DNA of 64,000 nt from an uncultured Roseburia sp. (lineage in GTDB: Bacteria; Bacillota_A; Clostridia; Lachnospirales; Lachnospiraceae), in contig CAAEAE010000015.1 of assembly GCA_900753715.1 (NCBI GenBank), forward strand, positions 89,641-153,640, in the 5' to 3' direction. Below the pieces are notes generated by a model that was not told the origin of the DNA, searched no databases, and was given only the letters and a program-made list of their open reading frames with translations. Position numbers and translations under genes: made by a program. Shown piece after piece: positions 1 through 8,095 of the stretch (its first letter is position 1; every line of letters starts with the position of its first letter).

Positions 1-569
1 TTTCCGATGACGAACCGATTCCGGTCGGAAGACCGTTTCCGAATACGGAAATTCTTCTGCTAGGTGAGAAGGACGAACCTGCCGGGGAAGGAGAACCGGG
101 AGAAATCTGTATCCGTGGAACATCGGTGACCCTTGGCTACTATAACAATCCTGAGAAGACAAAGGAATCCTTTGTGCAGAATCCGTTAAATACAGCATAT
201 CCGGAGATTATATACCGTACCGGAGACATTGGAAAATACAATGAGCATGGAGAACTGGTGTTTGTGTCCCGAAAGGATTACCAGATTAAACATATGGGAC
301 ACCGGATTGAGCTTGGAGAAATTGAAGCCAATGTAAATATGGTGGAAGCCATTAAAATTTGTGGTTGCATTTATGACAATGAAAAGGGTAAAATAGCGTT
401 GTATTACGTGGGGGACATTGCTTCAGGAGAACTGATAAAGCTGTTAAAGGAAAAGCTTCCACGCTATATGATTCCAAACTTTGTGGAACAGCTTGAAGAG
501 ATGCCCTTTACGGCAAACGGAAAGATTAACCGTGTTGCATTGAAAGAAAAATATCAGAAAGGCAAATAA
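1..569 (+). CDS. Amino-acid adenylation enzyme, DltA-like (3' part, 5' end outside window)
   Basis: This is the C-terminal part of an ANL-superfamily adenylation enzyme. The reading frame is already open at base 3, so the gene begins upstream of the window. Visible core motifs in order are GEICIRG, YRTGD (ATP-binding Asp), GHRIELGEIE (the hinge into the C-terminal lid) and NGKINR near the end, with the catalytic A10-type Lys. Enzymes of this type activate an amino acid with ATP and load it onto a carrier protein thiol. The carrier protein gene starts 14 bases downstream and an MBOAT acyltransferase follows, the same order of functions as in dltA-dltC-dltB. The substrate-specificity pocket lies outside the window, so D-alanine is an inference from context; another small amino or carboxylic acid is possible. 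Confidence 0.85.
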   Translation, partial: SDDEPIPVGRPFPNTEILLLGEKDEPAGEGEPGEICIRGTSVTLGYYNNPEKTKESFVQNPLNTAYPEIIYRTGDIGKYNEHGELVFVSRKDYQIKHMGHRIELGEIEANVNMVEAIKICGCIYDNEKGKIALYYVGDIASGELIKLLKEKLPRYMIPNFVEQLEEMPFTANGKINRVALKEKYQKGK

Positions 570-583
570 GGAGGATATTAAAC

Positions 584-826
584 ATGGAAGAGATTAAGAG
601 CGCATTATTGGAGATTTTGGAAGGACTGCACCCGGATGTAGATTTTGCATCCTGCGATGCCATGGTAGATGATAAGATTTTGGATTCTTTTGATATTGTC
701 TCCCTGATTTCCGAAATCAATGATGAATTTGATGTTACAATTGGTGCGGACAAGATTGTTCCGGAGAACTTTAATTCTCTTGAGGCACTTGCACAGCTTG
801 TCTCTGACCTGATGGACGAGGACTAA
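584..826 (+). CDS. Acyl/D-alanyl carrier protein, DltC-like
   Basis: An 80-residue acidic carrier protein. Ser35 in the motif DSFDIV is the expected phosphopantetheine attachment site; DltC proteins are of similar size with a similar DS motif. The ribosome binding site AAGGAGG lies about 12 bases before the ATG. It would receive the activated acyl or aminoacyl group from the upstream adenylation enzyme and present it to the membrane acyltransferase encoded 3 bases further on. The tight spacing on both sides indicates one transcript. A generic acyl carrier protein for fatty acid synthesis is unlikely given the neighbours. Confidence 0.85.
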   Translation: MEEIKSALLEILEGLHPDVDFASCDAMVDDKILDSFDIVSLISEINDEFDVTIGADKIVPENFNSLEALAQLVSDLMDED

Positions 827-829
827 ACA

Positions 830-2422
830 TTGCTGTTCACATCTTATGAGTTCCTTGCGTTTATAGCAGTTTTATTTCTTCTGTACTATGTAATTCCAAA
901 GAAATTTCAATGGAAACTGTTACTGCTTGCCAGTTATTTATTTTATCTGGCAAGCGGACCAGAAAATCTGCTTTATATTTTATTCACCACAGTCACAACC
1001 TATTTCCTCACAAAAAGCATCCAGAAAAATAAGGATGCGCAGTCTGCTTATCTGAAAGAACACAAACAGGAGATGAGCAGGGAGGAGCGCAAGGAATATA
1101 AAGAGGGCTGTAAGAAGAAACAATGGCATCTTCTCATCTGGTGTCTGGTATTAAACATCGGAATGCTGGCAGTCATCAAGTACACAAACTTCATGATTTC
1201 CAATATCAACGGCGTGATGGGCTGGTTTGGAAGCACGCGGACATTATCGTTCTGGGACATTGCACTTCCGATGGGAATTTCCTTTTACGTATTTAAGACG
1301 ATGGGCTATGCCATTGATGTTTATCGTGGCAAATACCCGGCGGAAGAAAATCCGTTTAAGCTGGCATTATTTGTCTCCTTCTTCCCACAGTTGGTACAGG
1401 GACCTATCAGCCGGTACGATTACATTGCAGAGAGTCTGTTTGAAGAACATACGTTTGATGGCCGGACAGTTTCTTTTGGTTTGCAGAGGATTCTCTGGGG
1501 ATTTTTCAAAAAATTAGTCATTGCAGACCGTATGCTTGTAGCGGTCAATGCGATTATCGGTGACACACAGACTTACCGCGGCGCTTATGTATTCCTTGGA
1601 ATGCTGTTTTATGCGTTAGAGCTGTATGCAGATTTTACGGGAGGAATTGATATTACAATCGGTGTCTCCCAGGTGCTTGGTGTAAAGGTGGAGGAAAACT
1701 TTATCCGTCCGTTCTTCTCCAAAAATATCAAAGAATACTGGAACCGCTGGCATATCACAATGGGAAGCTGGTTTACCGATTATATTTTTTACCCGATTTC
1801 TGTATGTCAGCCAATGTTAAAGCTGAGCCGTTTTTCCAGAAAACATCTCGGAGAAGCAATCGGAAAGCGTGTGACCGTATATCTGTCCTGCTTTGTTGTA
1901 TGGTTTGCAACCGGTATATGGCACGGCGCAAGCTGGAACTTTATCGTATGGGGACTTGCAAACTATGTGGTAATTATGGTTTCACAGGAACTCGAGCCGT
2001 TTTACCGGTGGTTTCACAGCAAGGTAAAGGTGGAGGGAACCTTTGGATTTCGTCTGTTTCAGGTTGTGCGCACGGTACTTTTGATGAGCGCATTGCGTAC
2101 CTTTGACTGTTACCGCGATGTACCGCTTACATTCCGGATGTTTGGAACAATTTTTACCACCTGGAACTGGAATGAGATTTTTAACGGTTCTCTGATGGGA
2201 CTTGGACTTGGTATGGCAGATTATGTCATCCTTTTTGCAGGACTGGTGCTTTTAATTACCGTCAGCCTTTTCGGACGCAGTGGTTCTGTCCGGGAAAAGA
2301 TTGCGGCAAAGCCGTATGCAGTACGCGTTGCAGTATGGTTTGGACTTTTCCTTATCGTCATTCTGCTCGGCAATTATGGAATCGGATATGACGCTAGCCA
2401 GTTTATTTATAATCAGTTTTAA
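830..2422 (+). CDS. MBOAT-family membrane O-acyltransferase (DltB/AlgI-like)
   Basis: A 530-residue polytopic membrane protein with the hallmarks of membrane-bound O-acyltransferases: YADFTGGIDI, then the segment YWNRWHITMGSWF, then the catalytic His365 in WHGASWNF. Such proteins move an acyl or aminoacyl group across the membrane onto an extracellular polymer. Its length is closer to AlgI/PatA proteins than to classical DltB (about 400 residues). I take the start as TTG at 830 because a GAGGA element lies about 8 bases upstream and the hydrophobic N-terminus begins at once (LFTSYEFLAFI). The stop of the carrier protein gene is 3 bases before. The natural acceptor polymer cannot be read from sequence. 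Confidence 0.88.
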   Translation: MLFTSYEFLAFIAVLFLLYYVIPKKFQWKLLLLASYLFYLASGPENLLYILFTTVTTYFLTKSIQKNKDAQSAYLKEHKQEMSREERKEYKEGCKKKQWHLLIWCLVLNIGMLAVIKYTNFMISNINGVMGWFGSTRTLSFWDIALPMGISFYVFKTMGYAIDVYRGKYPAEENPFKLALFVSFFPQLVQGPISRYDYIAESLFEEHTFDGRTVSFGLQRILWGFFKKLVIADRMLVAVNAIIGDTQTYRGAYVFLGMLFYALELYADFTGGIDITIGVSQVLGVKVEENFIRPFFSKNIKEYWNRWHITMGSWFTDYIFYPISVCQPMLKLSRFSRKHLGEAIGKRVTVYLSCFVVWFATGIWHGASWNFIVWGLANYVVIMVSQELEPFYRWFHSKVKVEGTFGFRLFQVVRTVLLMSALRTFDCYRDVPLTFRMFGTIFTTWNWNEIFNGSLMGLGLGMADYVILFAGLVLLITVSLFGRSGSVREKIAAKPYAVRVAVWFGLFLIVILLGNYGIGYDASQFIYNQF

Positions 2423-2437
2423 AGAAAGGGCGTTACC

Positions 2438-3508
2438 GTGGAAAAGACATTGAGTAAGAAGAAAAAAATACTGCGTTTCGTGGTGACTGCTGCTGTAGTA
2501 ATTTTTGTGCTTTACTTGTTACAGCGCCTTTTGATGCCTAAATATATGACAGGCGTCGTAGAGGGCGCTATGATAGCAGAATATTATAATGAAGAAAAAG
2601 ACCACGATGTCATCTTTGTGGGAGACTGTGAGCTATATGAAAATATTTCTCCGGAGGTGCTCTGGGAAGAGTATGGAATCAACAGTTATATCCGGGGAAG
2701 TGCACAGCAGCTTATCTGGCAGTCTTATTATCTGATGGAGGAGACCCTGCGCTACGAGAAGCCGGATGTGATGGTGTTTAATGTACTTTCGATGAAGTAC
2801 AACGAGCCGCAGAGGGAGACCTACAACCGTATGACGCTAGACGGAATGCGCTGGTCACCTTTCAAGGTGAAGAGTATTTTTGCATCGATGACAGAGGAAG
2901 AGAGTTTTGTGGATTATGTATTTCCGCTGCTTCGCTATCATTCCAGATGGCAGGAGCTTACCTCTGACGATGTCAATTATTTCTGGAACCGCGATCTGGT
3001 GACACATAACGGCTATTATATGCGTGTGGATGTACTTCCGGCGGAGGATGTGCCGGAGGGAAAAATTCTTGCAGATTATACCTTTGGCGAGAATGCTTAC
3101 GCTTATCTGGACAAGATGGTGGAGCTCTGCGAGAAGAACGGAGTAGAGCTTGTGTTAGTGAAGGCGCCGAGCCTTTATCCGTACTGGTATGATGAGTGGG
3201 AAGAACAGATGGAAACCTATGCGGCGGAACATGGTCTTAAATATTATAACTTTTTGGACTTGACCGATGAAATAGGACTGGACTATAATACAGATACCTA
3301 CGATGCGGGTCTGCATCTAAATCTTTCCGGTGCAGAGAAGCTGGCTCATTACTTTGGTGCAATCTTAAGAGATGAATGTGGTCTTGAAAGCCGCAGGGGA
3401 GATGAGCACTTAGAAGAGGTCTGGGCAGAGAAAAAGGCTGCCTATGAGAAAGACCGGGATGACCAGTATCGGGCATTGCAGGAGAAAGAGGGAAAAAATG
3501 AAGAATAA
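2438..3508 (+). CDS. SGNH-fold/DltD-like protein with Cys at the nucleophile position
   Basis: A 356-residue protein with a GTG start and one N-terminal membrane anchor (about residues 12-28), so most of it should lie outside the membrane. The segment FVGDCELYENISP occupies the position where SGNH/DltD-type proteins have a G-x-S nucleophile motif, so Cys64 replaces the expected Ser. A DAGLHLN motif near the C-terminus supplies the matching acid and base (Asp289, His293). Proteins of this fold partner with MBOAT acyltransferases in the Dlt, Alg and Pat systems, finishing transfer to the polymer. It directly follows the MBOAT gene and the next gene overlaps its last codons. Catalysis by Cys is an inference; a binding-only role is possible. 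Confidence 0.7.
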   Translation: MEKTLSKKKKILRFVVTAAVVIFVLYLLQRLLMPKYMTGVVEGAMIAEYYNEEKDHDVIFVGDCELYENISPEVLWEEYGINSYIRGSAQQLIWQSYYLMEETLRYEKPDVMVFNVLSMKYNEPQRETYNRMTLDGMRWSPFKVKSIFASMTEEESFVDYVFPLLRYHSRWQELTSDDVNYFWNRDLVTHNGYYMRVDVLPAEDVPEGKILADYTFGENAYAYLDKMVELCEKNGVELVLVKAPSLYPYWYDEWEEQMETYAAEHGLKYYNFLDLTDEIGLDYNTDTYDAGLHLNLSGAEKLAHYFGAILRDECGLESRRGDEHLEEVWAEKKAAYEKDRDDQYRALQEKEGKNEE

Positions 3509-4043
3509 GATTCGTTTATTAATTACAGCTGGACTTTGTTCTGCCATGGTACTTGGTGTGACTGCGTGCGGCAGCGAGCCAAAGGAAATCGGAAGCAGCC
3601 AGGGAGCGCAGGCAGGAACAGACAGCCAGACTTCATCCGCTTCTGGTTATGTATTTACCTATAATGGAACCACAATCGCAGCAGATGCGGATATGGCTCC
3701 GATTGCAGAGGCACTCGGTGAACCGGCAAATTATTATGAGGAACCGAGCTGTGCAGCACAGGGTATCAGCAAAATTTATAATTATTCAGATTTTGAAGTG
3801 TACACCTATCCGGACGGAGACAATGACCTTGTCCAGACGGTTATCTTGAAGACCGATAATGTGGCAACACCGGAAGGAATCGATTTGTCCAAGGAGAAAT
3901 CCGATATCATCGCCGCTTATGGAGAAGATTACGAGGAAGCAAACGGACAGATGGTTTACAAAAAAGATGGCATGAAGCTGTGTTTTATCATGGATGGAGA
4001 CAGCATTCTTTCTATTGAATACAATTCTGGAGTCCTTGACTAG
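3498..4043 (+). CDS. Lipoprotein of unknown function at the end of the Dlt-like operon
   Basis: A 181-residue predicted lipoprotein. The signal sequence ends in the lipobox LGVTAC, with Cys24 as the lipidation site, followed by a Ser/Gln/Thr-rich linker and a small alpha/beta domain. I start it at 3498, where a GAAAGAGGG ribosome binding site precedes the ATG; the open frame extends further upstream but without a signal peptide. It overlaps the end of the SGNH gene by 11 bases, indicating translational coupling. I do not recognise the mature domain. It may assist acyl transfer at the cell surface, but that rests on position only. Confidence 0.8.
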   Translation: MKNKIRLLITAGLCSAMVLGVTACGSEPKEIGSSQGAQAGTDSQTSSASGYVFTYNGTTIAADADMAPIAEALGEPANYYEEPSCAAQGISKIYNYSDFEVYTYPDGDNDLVQTVILKTDNVATPEGIDLSKEKSDIIAAYGEDYEEANGQMVYKKDGMKLCFIMDGDSILSIEYNSGVLD

Positions 4044-4073
4044 TCAACTGATTGAAAATTCAGAAAATACAAG

Positions 4074-4114
4074 AAAAAGTGCAAAAAAATTAATCGATTT
4101 TTTTGCGCTTTTTT
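4074..4114 (+). terminator. Rho-independent terminator of the Dlt-like operon
   Basis: An A-rich arm ending in GTGCAAAAAAA pairs with TTTTTTTGCGC across a short loop, with one G-T pair, and is followed by a T run. It lies between the lipoprotein stop and the next promoter. Confidence 0.75.
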
Positions 4115-4116
4115 CT

Positions 4117-4143
4117 TTGAAAAATAAAAAAATGTGATACAAT
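4117..4143 (+). promoter_or_regulatory. Extended -10 promoter for the deacetylase gene
   Basis: TGATACAAT (4135-4143) is an extended -10 element. A TTGAAA 15 bases before TACAAT is a poor but possible -35. The next ATG is at 4178. Confidence 0.5.
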
Positions 4144-4177
4144 AGAAAGGTACTAACGATTAACGTGGGGGTTCTAT

Positions 4178-5161
4178 ATGCAAGATACAGATGCAGACGT
4201 AATCAGCAATCAAAGGAAACGCAGAAAAAGAATTGGCAGGATAAAGACAGGAATCATATTGATTATTACGGGATGGATTCTTTTATCCATGATTCTTATC
4301 ATAGTGTTATTGGTAAGGACAGCTTCACTGGAACGCAGAGTTGAACAGCTTATGACCAGAGATGTAAATTACAGCAGTGTTTCAAAGCCGGCAGATGACG
4401 CCGGAGAGAATGCAGTAGAGCCACAGACACAGGAAACGGAAGAAGCGGGCGGACAGGTAGAAGGACTTATCAGTGCAATTCCGGAGGTTACCGGAACAGA
4501 TGATCCGGAGAACATGGCAGAAGCAGGAGATGTACATAAGGTTTATCTGACGTTTGATAACGGTCCGTCGGAGAATACGTCGGAGATTCTTGATATTTTA
4601 GCAGAATACGGTGTCAAGGCAACTTTCTTTGTGACCGGAAACGAAGACGAGGAAGCACAGGAGCTTTATAAGCGGATTGCAGAGGAAGGACATACGCTTG
4701 GAATGCATTCCTTTTGTAATAAGTACAGCTTACTTTACCAGTCAGAGGAAGCATTTGAAAGCGACTACTATGAATTGCATGACTATCTGTATAAGCTGAC
4801 CGGAGTGGACAGTGTATTTTATCGATTCCCGGGTGGAAGCAGTAATCAGATTAGCAATATATCTATGGCAAATTTTATTCATTTTCTGAATGAACAGGGT
4901 GTTACTTATTTTGACTGGAATATTTCATCAGGAGATACGGTAGCATCCTACACACCGGAAGAAATTGTGACAAATGTTATAACGGAGGTAGAAAAATACA
5001 AGACATCAGTTGTGTTACTTCATGATTCCGGGGATGCGTCAACAACGGCAGAGGCACTTCGTCCGCTGATAGAACAGTTACAGACGATGGGCGCCGAGAT
5101 TTTGCCGATTGATGAAGATACACAGGTTATTCAGGCTGTCAAAGCTGAGAGCGTGGAATAG
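4178..5161 (+). CDS. Membrane-anchored polysaccharide deacetylase homologue, altered metal site
   Basis: A 327-residue protein with a short basic cytoplasmic N-terminus, one transmembrane helix (about residues 24-45), an acidic linker and a NodB-homology domain from about residue 115. NodB motifs in order are TFDNGP (normally TFDDGP), HSFCN (normally HSxxH), RFPGG, FDWN and LLHD. Known members deacetylate N-acetylglucosamine or N-acetylmuramic acid in peptidoglycan or polysaccharide, using a metal held by the second Asp of motif 1 and two His of motif 2. Here Asn128 and Asn181 replace two of those three ligands. The catalytic-base Asp127 and His177 remain. It may be inactive, use another metal geometry, or only bind glycan. 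It has its own promoter, and a bactofilin gene follows. Confidence 0.85.
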   Translation: MQDTDADVISNQRKRRKRIGRIKTGIILIITGWILLSMILIIVLLVRTASLERRVEQLMTRDVNYSSVSKPADDAGENAVEPQTQETEEAGGQVEGLISAIPEVTGTDDPENMAEAGDVHKVYLTFDNGPSENTSEILDILAEYGVKATFFVTGNEDEEAQELYKRIAEEGHTLGMHSFCNKYSLLYQSEEAFESDYYELHDYLYKLTGVDSVFYRFPGGSSNQISNISMANFIHFLNEQGVTYFDWNISSGDTVASYTPEEIVTNVITEVEKYKTSVVLLHDSGDASTTAEALRPLIEQLQTMGAEILPIDEDTQVIQAVKAESVE

Positions 5162-5186
5162 CCAGAAAATAAACGGAGGAAGAGAA

Positions 5187-5993
5187 ATGGGATTTTTTAA
5201 GGATTTTAAGGATGACGTTTCCCAGGCAGTGAATGAACTGATGCCGGGCGACACAAATCAGGACAGCTTGACCAATGATGACGATCTTGTCGTAAACACT
5301 CTGGAAGGTGAAGTAGATGTAGAATCTGAACTTTCCAAATTAGACGGTCTGTTAGAGCAGGTAACCAAGAAAGAAGCTGCACAGGCTGCAGCAGCCGTAC
5401 CGCCGGTACAGCAGGTGACACCGGTTGTAACACCCGTACAGACAGCAAATACTATGAGAGCAGCACAGGAGGAGAGAAAAATGGCTGACAATACCATTAT
5501 GCCAACAGTAACACAGCAGAAAGCAACAGTTGCAGATGAGGTTTCCGTAATCACAGAAGGAACAATTATCAAGGGAGATGTAATCTCCAACGGTTCCTTA
5601 GATATCAGAGGACAGGTAGACGGAAATGTAGGCTGCAATGGCAAACTTGTAGTTACAGGCGTAGTAAATGGAAACAGCAATGCATCTGAATTTTTAGCAG
5701 ATGCAGCTAAGATTGAGGGAGAGGTTGTCAGCAGCGGAACCGTTAAGATTGGTCTTGGTTCTGTCATCATCGGAAATGTAACCTCTACTTCCGCAGTTAT
5801 CGCAGGAGCAATCAAGGGTGACATTGATGTTCAGGGACCGGTTGTAGTTGATACTTCCGCAGTTGTAATGGGTAACATCAAATCCCGTTCCGTACAGATT
5901 AACAATGGCGCTGTTATCGAGGGATTCTGCTCTCAGTGCTACTCTGATGTGGACGTACAGAGCCTGTTTGATACCAAGAAGGAGACAAACTAA
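5187..5993 (+). CDS. Bactofilin (polymer-forming cytoskeletal protein)
   Basis: A 268-residue protein. Residues 1-115 are an acidic and then Ala/Val/Pro/Gln-rich tail that starts MGFFKDFKDD. From about residue 118 (VITEGTIIKGD) to 255 runs the bactofilin beta-helix with its repeated I/V-x-G-x-V pattern, such as GSLDIRGQVDGNVGCNGK. Bactofilins assemble into nucleotide-free filaments at the inner membrane and place cell-wall enzymes. The start at 5187 follows a GGAGGAAGAG ribosome binding site; a longer frame reaches back into the deacetylase gene without one. It sits between a deacetylase homologue and pyrH, 3 bases from the latter. The deacetylase is the obvious candidate client, by inference. 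Confidence 0.88.
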   Translation: MGFFKDFKDDVSQAVNELMPGDTNQDSLTNDDDLVVNTLEGEVDVESELSKLDGLLEQVTKKEAAQAAAAVPPVQQVTPVVTPVQTANTMRAAQEERKMADNTIMPTVTQQKATVADEVSVITEGTIIKGDVISNGSLDIRGQVDGNVGCNGKLVVTGVVNGNSNASEFLADAAKIEGEVVSSGTVKIGLGSVIIGNVTSTSAVIAGAIKGDIDVQGPVVVDTSAVVMGNIKSRSVQINNGAVIEGFCSQCYSDVDVQSLFDTKKETN

Positions 5994-5996
5994 TTC

Positions 5997-6692
5997 ATGA
6001 AGCGTGTTTTATTAAAATTGAGCGGTGAGGCTCTTGCCGGCGAAAAACATACCGGATTTGATGAGCCTACGGTAACGGAAGTTGCCAGACAGGTAAAACA
6101 GATTGTAGACAGTGGCGTCGAGGTTGGAATCGTAATCGGCGGCGGTAATTTCTGGCGTGGAAGAACCAGTGAAACGATTGACCGCACGAAAGCTGACCAG
6201 ATTGGAATGCTTGCAACAGTGATGAACTGTATCTATGTCTCCGAGATTTTCCGTTCGGTTGGAATGATGACACAGATTTTAACGCCATTTGAATGTGGGA
6301 GCATGACGAAGCTGTTTTCTAAGGATCGTGCAAACAAATACTTTTCAAAAGGAATGGTCGTATTTTTTGCCGGCGGAACAGGACATCCGTATTTTTCAAC
6401 AGATACCGGAATCGTACTGCGCGCCATTGAGATGGAAGCAGACGGAATTTACCTTGCAAAGGCAATTGACGGTGTTTATGACAGTGACCCGAAGGCAAAT
6501 CCGAATGCAGTGAAATATGACGAGGTATCCATCCAGGAAGTCATTGATAAGAAGCTTGCAGTTGTGGATTTGACGGCTTCTATCATGTGTATGGAGAATC
6601 ATATGCCAATGTATGTATTTGGCTTAAATGAAGAAAATAGTATCGTGAATGCGATGACCGGACATTTTAACGGCACAAAGGTCACGGTATAG
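5997..6692 (+). CDS. pyrH: UMP kinase
   Basis: A 231-residue cytoplasmic enzyme that phosphorylates UMP to UDP in pyrimidine nucleotide synthesis. It starts MKRVLLKLSGEAL, carries IVIGGGNFWRGR for phosphate binding, and has TDTGIVLRAIEMEAD and AIDGVYDSDPK, all typical of bacterial hexameric UMP kinases of the amino acid kinase fold. AAGGAG lies about 12 bases before the ATG. It is followed by frr, as in most bacteria, but the usual upstream rpsB-tsf pair is replaced by a bactofilin gene 3 bases away. Confidence 0.97.
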   Translation: MKRVLLKLSGEALAGEKHTGFDEPTVTEVARQVKQIVDSGVEVGIVIGGGNFWRGRTSETIDRTKADQIGMLATVMNCIYVSEIFRSVGMMTQILTPFECGSMTKLFSKDRANKYFSKGMVVFFAGGTGHPYFSTDTGIVLRAIEMEADGIYLAKAIDGVYDSDPKANPNAVKYDEVSIQEVIDKKLAVVDLTASIMCMENHMPMYVFGLNEENSIVNAMTGHFNGTKVTV

Positions 6693-6709
6693 GAAGGAAA
6701 AGGTTTGAT

Positions 6710-7264
6710 ATGGACGAGAGATTAGTTTCGTTTGAAGAGAAAATGCAGAAAACAATGAATAACCTGTCGGAGGAGTTTGGAAGCATCCGTGCCGGACGCG
6801 CAAACCCGCATGTGCTTGACAAGTTAAGAGTTGATTATTATGGAACACCGACTGCAATCCAGCAGGTAGCAAATGTCAGCGTTCCGGAGCCGAGAATGAT
6901 TCAGATTCAGCCATGGGAAGCATCCCTGGTAAAAGAGATTGAGAAGGCGATTCTGACCTCAGATCTCGGAATCAATCCGACAAACGACGGAAAAGTAGTC
7001 CGTCTGCTGTTCCCGGAACTCACCGAGGAAAGACGTAAGGATTTAGCAAAAGAAGTAAAGAAAAAGGGTGAGAATGCCAAAGTTGCAATCCGTAATATCC
7101 GCAGAGAGGCAAATGATTCTTTCAAGAAGCTTGCCAAATCCGCAGATGTGTCTGAGGATGAAATCAAGACATTAGAAGACCAGGCACAGAAGATGACAGA
7201 CAAGTATATCGCAGAAGTAGATAAGGCTGTGGAAGTAAAGTCAAAAGAGATTCTTACCGTATAA
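6710..7264 (+). CDS. frr: Ribosome recycling factor
   Basis: A 184-residue protein of the normal length for RRF. Conserved segments include IRAGRANPHVLDKL, the domain II stretch around YGTPTAIQQVANVSVPEPR, and LTEERRKDLAKEVKKKGE. With EF-G it splits the post-termination ribosome for reuse. It lies 17 bases after pyrH and shares that transcript. A terminator-like hairpin follows before uppS. Confidence 0.97.
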   Translation: MDERLVSFEEKMQKTMNNLSEEFGSIRAGRANPHVLDKLRVDYYGTPTAIQQVANVSVPEPRMIQIQPWEASLVKEIEKAILTSDLGINPTNDGKVVRLLFPELTEERRKDLAKEVKKKGENAKVAIRNIRREANDSFKKLAKSADVSEDEIKTLEDQAQKMTDKYIAEVDKAVEVKSKEILTV

Positions 7265-7282
7265 GAGATTCTGATAACAGAA

Positions 7283-7325
7283 GGAAAATGTGGGGACATG
7301 ACAGGTTGCGTGTCCTCATTTTTTC
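7283..7325 (+). terminator. Imperfect terminator hairpin between frr and uppS
   Basis: GGGGACATG pairs with CGTGTCCTC and flanking AAAATG pairs with CATTTT, with a small bulge. The 3' arm runs into TTTTTT. It may attenuate read-through into uppS. Confidence 0.6.
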
Positions 7326-7368
7326 CATTTATAAGTGCGGCAGGAAAAAAGAAAGGCGGAGAAAAGTT

Positions 7369-8079
7369 ATGAACGTACCACAACATATTGCAATCATACT
7401 CGATGGAAACGGCCGCTGGGCAAAGAGCAAAGGTATGCCGAGAAATTATGGACATACGGTGGGTGCAAAGAATGTAGAAACAATTTGCAGAGCTGCCCAC
7501 GACATGGGAATCCGTTATCTGACATTGTACGCATTTTCAACCGAGAACTGGAACCGTCCGCAAAAAGAAGTGGATGCGTTAATGAAACTGTTGGAGAGTT
7601 ATCTGAAGAACTGTATCAAGACAGCCGAAAAAAATAATATGCGTGTGCGTGTAATTGGAGACAGAAGCAGGCTCAGTGAACGCTTTCAGGAGCAGATCTC
7701 AGAGCTTGAGCGGGTATCGGCGCAGTACGACGGACTGAATCTTCAGATTGCAATTAATTATGGAAGCAGGGACGAGATGGTTCGTGCGATGAAAAAAATG
7801 TGCCGGGATATCAGCGATGGCGTTCACGGGGTAGAGGAAGTGGATGAAACTTTATTCGCCTCCTATCTTGATACCGCCGGAATCCCGGACCCGGATCTCT
7901 TAATCCGCACCAGTGGGGAGCAGCGTCTGTCAAATTATCTGCTCTGGCAGTTAGCTTACAGTGAATTTTATTTTACAAGTGTTCCATGGCCGGATTTTGA
8001 CCGGAAGGAATTAGAAAAAGCTGTGGAAGCGTATAATAGCAGAGACAGAAGATTCGGCAAAATAGCAGAGGAACAGTAG
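7369..8079 (+). CDS. uppS: Undecaprenyl diphosphate synthase
   Basis: A 236-residue cis-prenyltransferase that extends farnesyl diphosphate with isopentenyl diphosphate to make the C55 carrier lipid for wall synthesis. Hallmarks are HIAIILDGNGRWAK with the catalytic Asp, TLYAFSTENWNRP, and the C-terminal RTSGEQRLSNYLLWQ with SEFYF. I place the start at 7369, 5 bases after a GGCGGAG ribosome binding site; this gives the usual family length, while a longer in-frame start at 7288 would pass through the terminator hairpin. It is followed by cdsA, dxr and rseP, the standard order. Confidence 0.97.
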   Translation: MNVPQHIAIILDGNGRWAKSKGMPRNYGHTVGAKNVETICRAAHDMGIRYLTLYAFSTENWNRPQKEVDALMKLLESYLKNCIKTAEKNNMRVRVIGDRSRLSERFQEQISELERVSAQYDGLNLQIAINYGSRDEMVRAMKKMCRDISDGVHGVEEVDETLFASYLDTAGIPDPDLLIRTSGEQRLSNYLLWQLAYSEFYFTSVPWPDFDRKELEKAVEAYNSRDRRFGKIAEEQ

Positions 8080-8095
8080 ATGCGGAGGAAGAAAA

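Noticed and set aside
5258..5824. A 188-codon minus-strand frame inside the bactofilin gene
   Set aside because: It mirrors the repeated beta-helix codons of bactofilin; no start signal.
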